64,000 nucleotides of DNA, taken from Lacinutrix sp. WUR7. Its GTDB lineage: Bacteria > Bacteroidota > Bacteroidia > Flavobacteriales > Flavobacteriaceae. A program made the position numbers and the translations under genes. The DNA lies in the NCBI RefSeq assembly GCF_016864015.1, contig NZ_CP045067.1, positions 2,552,001 through 2,616,000 of the forward strand. The letters run 5' to 3'. Below, in pieces: positions 58,543 through 64,000 of this stretch. The notes below the pieces were generated by a model. It was given only the letters and a program-made list of their open reading frames with translations. It was not told where the DNA came from and made no database searches. Every line of letters starts with the position of its first letter. Within the stretch, counting starts at the first letter, position 1.

Positions 58543-58582
58543 TTGTTTTTGCTTTTAGTTGTACTTGTTTCTTAAAGCGTAT

Positions 58583-59593
58583 TTATATTTCTTCGCTGTA
58601 TTCCTTTTTATAAATCCGAACCATTACCAGGAATAGGCTTAATAATAACGGGCCAAAAATTAATCCGATAAAACCAAATAAAGGCACACCAATAATAACA
58701 CCAATTAAAGTGATTAAAGGATGCACATTGTCTAGTTTTTTTAGAACAAAAAGTCGAATTAAATTATCTGTAGAACCAACAATAATTAGTCCGTAGAGTA
58801 GTATTCCCCAAGCTTGAAAAGCATCTCCATTAGCGTAGGTTAATATAAACGCAGGTATTATACCTAGCATGCCGCCAACAAACGGAATCATAGAACCTAT
58901 GGTTACCATGACAAACCAGAAGAACGGATTCTCTATTCCGAAAATTAAAAATCCAATAAGCGCAACAATACCTTGAGCGATAGCAACTAAAGGGATTCCT
59001 AATGCATTAGAACGTACCATAACATTAACATCTTCGCCAATAATTTTTAAATTGTCTTTATGCAGAGGAATATATGCAAACAGGCTTTCTCTTAATTTTC
59101 GTCTATTTGTTAACATGTAAAAAAGTAAGAAATACATAATGAAGATGGCAATAGCGACTTCAAAAGTACTACCTGCAATACTTTGTAGTTTTTCAGAAAC
59201 GATGCTAGAGACTTGAGAGGCATCTATTTGAGAACTAATATTGTAGCCTAAAGCATTTTCAATTTTTTCAAGCTGTAATTTAATCGCATTGGTAACACGT
59301 TCTGAATTTTCGGCAGCATTACTCACTTTATTACCTAACATAAATACTATTCCTGTAACAGGTAATAAAATACATATAAACGATAAGATTAATAAAACGA
59401 TAGCAGCAAGTTCTTTATTCCAACCCTTCTGTACCAGTTTTTTCATAGGCATACGTAATAAAACATAAATGGTTATGGCGCCTAAAACTCCTGAAAAATA
59501 AGGCAGTATTTCTAATAAAATAAGACTTGCTATGCTCAGTATGATAGCTAATAGGAAGAGCTGATTAATAACTTTATGGCTAATTTGCTTCAT
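58583..59593 (-). CDS. AI-2E family (PerM-like) transporter
   Basis: 336 residues with about eight membrane helices. Family traits are LLRMPMKKLVQKGWNKELAAIVLL, VEVAIAIFIMYFLLFYMLTNRRKL (approx.), GIVALIGFLIFGIENPFFW, GSMIPFVGGMLGIIPAFIL and HPLITLIGVIIGVPLFGFIGLIFGPLL. Members export small molecules or ions; the substrate is unknown. Region 59594-59894 upstream holds no gene. Confidence 0.9.
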   Translation of the reverse strand: MKQISHKVINQLFLLAIILSIASLILLEILPYFSGVLGAITIYVLLRMPMKKLVQKGWNKELAAIVLLILSFICILLPVTGIVFMLGNKVSNAAENSERVTNAIKLQLEKIENALGYNISSQIDASQVSSIVSEKLQSIAGSTFEVAIAIFIMYFLLFYMLTNRRKLRESLFAYIPLHKDNLKIIGEDVNVMVRSNALGIPLVAIAQGIVALIGFLIFGIENPFFWFVMVTIGSMIPFVGGMLGIIPAFILTYANGDAFQAWGILLYGLIIVGSTDNLIRLFVLKKLDNVHPLITLIGVIIGVPLFGFIGLIFGPLLLSLFLVMVRIYKKEYSEEI

Positions 59594-59862
59594 TTTAAAT
59601 TGGAATTATTGGTTTTGTTTTAACTGAAATTATTATAGTTAATACACGAATGGATTTGCTACTACCAAAGGTATGCTTAAGTCACATAAAAGATTAATCG
59701 CTTTACATAACATGTTAACTGTATTGCTAAATTTTAGATTAAATCCAATCGGAAAGATTATAAATGAGCGAAATATTTAGGTCGTTTATGGAAACATCAA
59801 TAATTGTTATGAATAGATAATAACTGTTGATAACTTAAACGTAAGGTTTCTATCAAAAATCC

Positions 59863-59870
59863 TACTTTTG
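59863..59870 (+). promoter_or_regulatory. -7 promoter box of trxB
   Basis: TACTTTTG fits TAnnTTTG, 25 bp before the trxB ATG; no clear -33 at the exact distance. The rest of 59594-59894 shows nothing further. Confidence 0.45.
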
Positions 59871-59894
59871 TATACATAATATGATACTAAAATT

Positions 59895-60878
59895 ATGTCT
59901 GATACAATAGAAAAAGTAAAATGCTTAATAATAGGATCTGGTCCTGCTGGTTATACAGCAGCAATTTATGCAGCCAGAGCGAATATGAAACCTGTTTTAT
60001 ACCAAGGAACACAACCAGGAGGACAGTTAACTACAACAAATGAAGTAGAAAACTTTCCAGGTTACCCGGAAGGAATTACAGGACCAGCAATGATGATGGA
60101 GCTGCAAGCACAAGCAGAACGTTTTGAAACAGATGTACGTGATGGTTGGGTGACTAAAGTAGATTTCTCAGGAGATGTGCATAAAGTTTGGATAAACGAA
60201 ACAAAAGAGATTCACTGTGATACGGTAATTATATCTACTGGAGCTTCAGCAAAATATCTAGGATTAGATTCGGAACAAAAATATTTAAAACTTGGAGGTG
60301 GCGTTTCTGCCTGTGCCGTTTGTGATGGTTTTTTCTACAGAAATCAAGAAGTAGTAATCGTTGGAGCTGGAGATAGCGCCTGTGAAGAAGCTCATTACTT
60401 ATCTAAGCTTTGTAAAAAAGTTACTATGCTTGTAAGACGTGATGAATTTAGAGCTTCTAAAATCATGGCTGCTCGTGTGGCAAACACAGAAAATATTGAA
60501 ATTTTATTCAATACAGAAACGGAAGAAGTTTTAGGTGACGGACAAGTAGTTACTGGCGTGCGAGTTTTAAATAATAAAACCAATGAAACTACAGATATTC
60601 CTGCAACAGGATTTTTTGTAGCCATTGGTCACAAACCAAATACAGGCATCTTTAAAGGATTCTTAGATTTAGATGAAACCGGTTATATTATTAATGCAAA
60701 ACCAGGAACATCTAAAACAAATGTAGATGGTGTTTTTGTATCTGGTGATGCAGCAGATCATGTATACAGACAAGCAATTACAGCAGCAGGAACAGGTTGT
60801 ATGGCAGCTTTAGATGCAGAACGTTATTTAGCAGCTAAAGATGCTACTTTTGAGGTTAGTACTTCAAATTATAACTAG
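59895..60878 (+). CDS. trxB: Thioredoxin-disulfide reductase
   Basis: 327 residues. FAD motif GSGPAGYTAAIYAARAN near 15, redox pair CAVC at 140-143 within GGVSACAVCDGFFYRN, NADPH motif VIVGAGDSACEEA near 155 and the C-terminal FAD motif GVFVSGDAADHVYRQAITAAGTGCMAALDAE (in parts). It reduces thioredoxin with NADPH in the cytoplasm. Complete and followed by a strong terminator. Confidence 0.96.
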   Translation: MSDTIEKVKCLIIGSGPAGYTAAIYAARANMKPVLYQGTQPGGQLTTTNEVENFPGYPEGITGPAMMMELQAQAERFETDVRDGWVTKVDFSGDVHKVWINETKEIHCDTVIISTGASAKYLGLDSEQKYLKLGGGVSACAVCDGFFYRNQEVVIVGAGDSACEEAHYLSKLCKKVTMLVRRDEFRASKIMAARVANTENIEILFNTETEEVLGDGQVVTGVRVLNNKTNETTDIPATGFFVAIGHKPNTGIFKGFLDLDETGYIINAKPGTSKTNVDGVFVSGDAADHVYRQAITAAGTGCMAALDAERYLAAKDATFEVSTSNYN

Positions 60879-60907
60879 ATAAAATATTAGATTTATAATC
60901 AATTACT

Positions 60908-60941
60908 AAAAAAGCCGAAACTTATGTTTCGGCTTTTTTTA
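60908..60941 (+). terminator. Terminator of trxB
   Basis: AAAAGCCGAAAC-TTAT-GTTTCGGCTTTTTTT, perfect stem, 30 bp after the stop. Confidence 0.9.
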
Positions 60942-60969
60942 TAGTATAAAATGCTGGTTTTAGAAGTCT

Positions 60970-61263
60970 TTAAGAAGATGTGTTCGTGTCTGTTTCCTCT
61001 TGCTCTACGAGCGTTTTATTATACTTTTTATGTTGTATTTTTTTCTTTTCTAAAATGGCATAAAATTTTCTAGGAGATATTTTTAAATCCTTAGTGATAG
61101 CACTAACCTTTTTCTTTCCTTTTTTATACAGTTTTAAGTTTTCGTTTACTTTTTTATTGAAATAGTAATCGTTAAGCTTTTTAACCACCTGTAACTCGGT
61201 TAGGTTTGATGCTTGCGCATAGTCTTCTAATTCGGAGGTGATTTTGGATAAATTATTTTTCAT
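60970..61263 (-). CDS. Small helical protein, possible HTH
   Basis: 97 residues. ELQVVKKLNDYYFNKKVNENL and KKKVSAITKDLKISPRKFYAILEKKKI look like a helix-turn-helix (ITKDLKISPRKFYAIL). Highly charged. It could be a DNA-binding or accessory protein. Convergent with trxB. Not assigned to a family. Confidence 0.55.
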   Translation of the reverse strand: MKNNLSKITSELEDYAQASNLTELQVVKKLNDYYFNKKVNENLKLYKKGKKKVSAITKDLKISPRKFYAILEKKKIQHKKYNKTLVEQEETDTNTSS

Positions 61264-61446
61264 AGGGAAATTTTTTTGGTGTTCGCATTTAGAAAAGGAA
61301 ACCTATTGGTTTGGTTTTCTTGCTTATTTCTTACTCCTAATTTAGGAAATATAAAGAGAAACTCAAAATCCTATTGGATATGTGAGAGTAGAAGGGAAGC
61401 ATTATCTCCAATATAAGATTTGCTCAGAAATAATAATTGATAAGGT

Positions 61447-61899
61447 TTAACTTTTAGAAATATTCGATTTTTCGTCTAAAAGCGCTAAGAATGTAACAAG
61501 AGGTACAGTGGATTTACCTTTTTTAGAAAATAAAATTTTAATAATCGAGAAATATCCCAAGCCTCCCAATTGCGTTAAATAATAACGTTTCAATAGGTGC
61601 TTATCGTCGGTTTTAAAAAGATAAAAAGTCCGCTGTTGAATTTCGAAAGTTCTTAAAGCTGTAATAGCTTCAAATGGTATTTTGTTGTTGTCAAAGTAAA
61701 GTGCCGTTGCGGTAAACTCTAATTTTTTTAAACTAATAAAAAGGATAAAGGCTAGTATGGCGATACTCCAAGTGGCATACTCCCAAAATCGGTTTAAATG
61801 GAAATAGGCTGTTATAAAATAGGCTAGTACCAATACAAACCAAGAGAGAAAATATTTTTTGAAAGCTATGTTAGAGGATATTTTTGTACGTGATTGCAT
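61447..61899 (-). CDS. Two-helix membrane protein with a PH-like C-terminal part
   Basis: 150 residues. Membrane helices at about 17-33 and 43-56, then a beta domain (LEFTATALYFDNNKIPFEAITALRTFEIQQRTFYLFKTDD) of the kind found in YcxB/bacterial PH-like proteins. Family not confirmed. 58 bp downstream of the gene at 61958, same strand. Confidence 0.5.
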   Translation of the reverse strand: MQSRTKISSNIAFKKYFLSWFVLVLAYFITAYFHLNRFWEYATWSIAILAFILFISLKKLEFTATALYFDNNKIPFEAITALRTFEIQQRTFYLFKTDDKHLLKRYYLTQLGGLGYFSIIKILFSKKGKSTVPLVTFLALLDEKSNISKS

Positions 61900-61957
61900 G
61901 TTAATGTTTCTCCATAAAAATAAGTTTCAAGTCACTACTTAGAATCTTCTTTATGTA

Positions 61958-62323
61958 TTATTCTTCTAAATTACTGTGAATTTTAATCTTAAATTGTCCG
62001 TTTTCTAAGATTTTGTATTCCGTTTCTTCATTAAATTTATATAGTTTACAACTAAAATTTCCTTCTATTTCAAACAAACCATCTTCTACTTCTAAGATAG
62101 ATGCAATAGTAAAAGAGGCATCTGTATTGTTTCCAAATCGTGAAGAATAATCGATTTCTTGATTTTCATATTCCGCAGGAAAAAAGTCTAAAGCAACATT
62201 ATTAATTATAGTATTCCCAGGAAAGGTTTCATAGTTAAAAGTGTTTAGCCCTAAAAAGCTTCTCATACTTGTCAATTCATTTTCTAAAGAAGAATCTCCT
62301 AAAGGAATTTTGGAGAAGTACAT
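61958..62323 (-). CDS. Conserved hypothetical protein
   Basis: 121 residues, beta-rich and acidic (NNTDASFTIASILEVEDGLFEIEGNFSCKLYKF). No signal, no motif I can name. Same strand as the head-GIN genes to its right but separated from them by 31 bp. Confidence 0.5.
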   Translation of the reverse strand: MYFSKIPLGDSSLENELTSMRSFLGLNTFNYETFPGNTIINNVALDFFPAEYENQEIDYSSRFGNNTDASFTIASILEVEDGLFEIEGNFSCKLYKFNEETEYKILENGQFKIKIHSNLEE

Positions 62324-62354
62324 TTTTGCATGCGCCTTATTATTTAAGTTTTAT

Positions 62355-63203
62355 TTACAATTCCTTTTTGTGCAATGTAGTAGTACCTTTAAATTTGTTG
62401 ATAGTTATTTTTGGATCTCCATAAAGATTCACATCGCTAGTTCCAGAAGCTTCGAGAGTTAACTCATTTGCAACATGAATTGTAGCATCACTAGAATCTT
62501 CAATAATTAAATTACACGTGTTTATGGTTAAGTTTTTTGCTGAAAAATCGGAAGAATTAATCGTGTTAAGTATTGCGTGTTCCACGTCTCCTTCCAATTT
62601 AGCATAAGCACCTTGGTACATTTCTACTTTTAAACTATCGGTTTCAATTAAAGCTTCCGTTTTACTGTTTTCATTTAGTTCTATAATAACCTTATCGCTT
62701 TCTATATTTAGCTTAGATTTTGAACTGATACCAAAAGTCGATCTGTTATTGTTTGTAAGGGTGAATTTTTTGTTTTTAATGTTTAGAAAAGCTTTGGCAT
62801 AGTCGTTAATTTTTAATTCTAACGAATCATTTTTAAGCGTATTAGCAGCACTAACTTCTGCATCATCATTTACTTCTATATAACGAAGACTTTTTGTAAT
62901 GTTTACAACGATATTTAATCTTTTACTAGATTGTATTTTTGCCGAAGTACTAAAACTTAGCACACTATCTTTTACCGAAAATTGAATGATATCATGTAAG
63001 TTTTCATCGGTTTCAATTTCAACGGAAGTTGCATCACTTTGTATTAATTCTATTTCAAATTTATCACCAAAAGTAATCGCGTTAAAATCGTCTATTATAG
63101 TTTCTATGGTAGTGACATTTTTATTTCCTTTTACTTTTTCTTGAGCAAATCCTTTTACAGCAAGCATTGCAATACATAGCGTCAAGAGTCCTTTTTTAAA
63201 CAT
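62355..63203 (-). CDS. Head-GIN (DUF2807) domain protein, secreted
   Basis: 282 residues with a signal peptide (GLLTLCIAMLAVKGFAQE). The rest is a right-handed beta-helix-like repeat domain of the DUF2807 'putative auto-transporter adhesin, head GIN' family: FNAITFGDKFEIELIQSDATSVEIETDENL..., repeats LRYIEVNDDAEVSAANTLK, NSKTEALIETDSLKVEMYQGAYAKLEGDV. It lacks the usual GN...N opening of its neighbour. A paralogue lies at 63318-64000. Confidence 0.75.
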   Translation of the reverse strand: MFKKGLLTLCIAMLAVKGFAQEKVKGNKNVTTIETIIDDFNAITFGDKFEIELIQSDATSVEIETDENLHDIIQFSVKDSVLSFSTSAKIQSSKRLNIVVNITKSLRYIEVNDDAEVSAANTLKNDSLELKINDYAKAFLNIKNKKFTLTNNNRSTFGISSKSKLNIESDKVIIELNENSKTEALIETDSLKVEMYQGAYAKLEGDVEHAILNTINSSDFSAKNLTINTCNLIIEDSSDATIHVANELTLEASGTSDVNLYGDPKITINKFKGTTTLHKKEL

Positions 63204-63241
63204 TTATTTTGTAATTAATTGTTATAGATACAAATATATGC

Positions 63242-63292
63242 AAAAACCATCCCAAACTTGATTTTAAGTTTAGAATGGTTTTTTATGCTAAA
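63242..63292. terminator. Terminator between the two head-GIN genes
   Basis: AAACCATCCCAAACTT pairs with AAGTTTAGAATGGTTT; T runs on both strands, so it can end the gene at 63318 (minus strand). Confidence 0.6.
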
Positions 63293-63317
63293 TAAATTCA
63301 GCAAAAATTGGTTGGTT

Positions 63318-64000
63318 TTATTGTTTACGGATACTGCCAGAGACACCATCACTTTTTTCTATAAATACAGGATCGCCATAATAAGAAATGTCTCCACCAC
63401 TAGTAGCTTTGGCGTATAATTCCTTTTTTGTGTTTACTGTAATTCCTGCACCACTTGTAGCTTTTACCTTGGACGAGTTGGTTATTAAGTTTTGTGCTTC
63501 AATATCGCTTCCGCTAGTTGCATGCGCAGTTAGTGAGTTTGCAGTTCCTCTTAATACTAAATCGCTTCCGCTTGTAGATTTACAATCTAAAGTTTCTACA
63601 TTAATATCTAAATCCATATCACTTCCGCTTGTGGTACTCAATTCTAAATGATTTGTAGTAATAGTATTTACCGAAAACACATCACTTCCGCTGGTAGATT
63701 TAATACTTGAAATATCTTTAAAGCTTAGTCTGATTTTTTTAGAATCTGCATTACCTATATTTTTATCGGCATAAATTTTTAAAGTACCGTTTTCTACTTC
63801 TGTCTTAATAAGTTCATGAAGATTTTGATCTGCTTCTACAGTTAATGAAATAGCTTCGCCTTGGGTTAAATAAAGGTCTAATCCGTGACTGACTTTTATT
63901 GACGTAAAAGTACCTTCAATGTTTCTATTTTCTGTAGAAACGTTTCCTGTTCCGTTAATTCCGTTGTTAAAATTAACATCAAAATTACAAGATGTAAATA
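63318..64000 (-). CDS. Head-GIN (DUF2807) domain protein, 5' end outside window
   Basis: The frame stays open to the right edge (…TSCNFDVNFNNGINGTGNVSTENR...), where the family's GINGTGN signature is visible, so this is about 227 residues of a secreted protein whose signal peptide is beyond base 64000. The ATG at 63680 is internal. The C-terminal half is a run of beta-helix repeats each carrying TSGSD or TSGGD (KSTSGSDVFS, ATSGSDIEAQ, KATSGGDISYYGDP). Surface adhesion-like role suggested by the family name only. Confidence 0.85.
   Translation of the reverse strand, partial: FTSCNFDVNFNNGINGTGNVSTENRNIEGTFTSIKVSHGLDLYLTQGEAISLTVEADQNLHELIKTEVENGTLKIYADKNIGNADSKKIRLSFKDISSIKSTSGSDVFSVNTITTNHLELSTTSGSDMDLDINVETLDCKSTSGSDLVLRGTANSLTAHATSGSDIEAQNLITNSSKVKATSGAGITVNTKKELYAKATSGGDISYYGDPVFIEKSDGVSGSIRKQ

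Overview
The window comes from an AT-rich member of the Bacteroidota, most likely a marine Flavobacteriaceae. The signs are Bacteroidota-type promoters (for example TTTG-N17-TATATTTG ahead of the tRNA-Pro gene), many short SPII lipoproteins, head-GIN proteins, a split methylmalonyl-CoA mutase and a DUF6090 family.

Layout. Bases 1-2640 are chromosomal flank: the 3' part of an M16 peptidase gene and its terminator. Bases ~2640-41174 are one large accessory island. Bases ~41260-64000 are mostly ordinary chromosome: methylmalonyl-CoA mutase operon, udk, a sugar dehydrogenase, tRNA-Pro, an aldehyde dehydrogenase, an envelope/stress gene cluster, trxB and two head-GIN proteins.

The island is the important find. 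It is built like a sedentary chromosomal integron. About 22 units follow one another, each with one to three genes, and nearly all read on the minus strand. Between units lie ~130 bp imperfect palindromes bounded by GTTRRRY / RYYYAAC-like core boxes. The 5' end of each unit matches, over 9-13 bases, the outer (R''-like) box after its own gene. This is what single-strand attC x attI cassette recombination predicts. The palindrome arms covary. A 2380-bp unit is duplicated 9 kb apart with both ends exactly at the core crossover point. A tyrosine recombinase (40047-41174) sits at one end beside a candidate attI. It has the R-K-H-R-H-Y residues, but it lacks the extra segment typical of IntI and carries a ~100-residue N-terminal extension. 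Its 3' end faces the array, the reverse of the classical layout.

Cargo is typical of integron cassettes: a toxin-antitoxin-SecB-like chaperone module next to attI (the only plus-strand cassette), two erythromycin-esterase-family proteins, an AbaSI/PvuRts1I-like modification-dependent nuclease, a cupin-SLATT membrane effector paired with a HEPN-like protein, an S41 protease, a TlpA-like lipoprotein, a Crp-type regulator with a CrtC-like lipocalin, membrane proteins, unknown lipoproteins and one cassette with no convincing gene.

The array is invaded by IS elements that use cassette ends as targets. Five near-identical 1300-bp IS3-family copies all sit exactly 13 bp inside a cassette's 5' end in the same orientation. 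Two IS110-family elements split the two opposite ends of attC-like sites. Both have a ~200-nt structured leader, a putative bridge RNA, whose loop resembles the attC end it was inserted in. The distal (left) end of the array is decayed, as expected for its oldest part.
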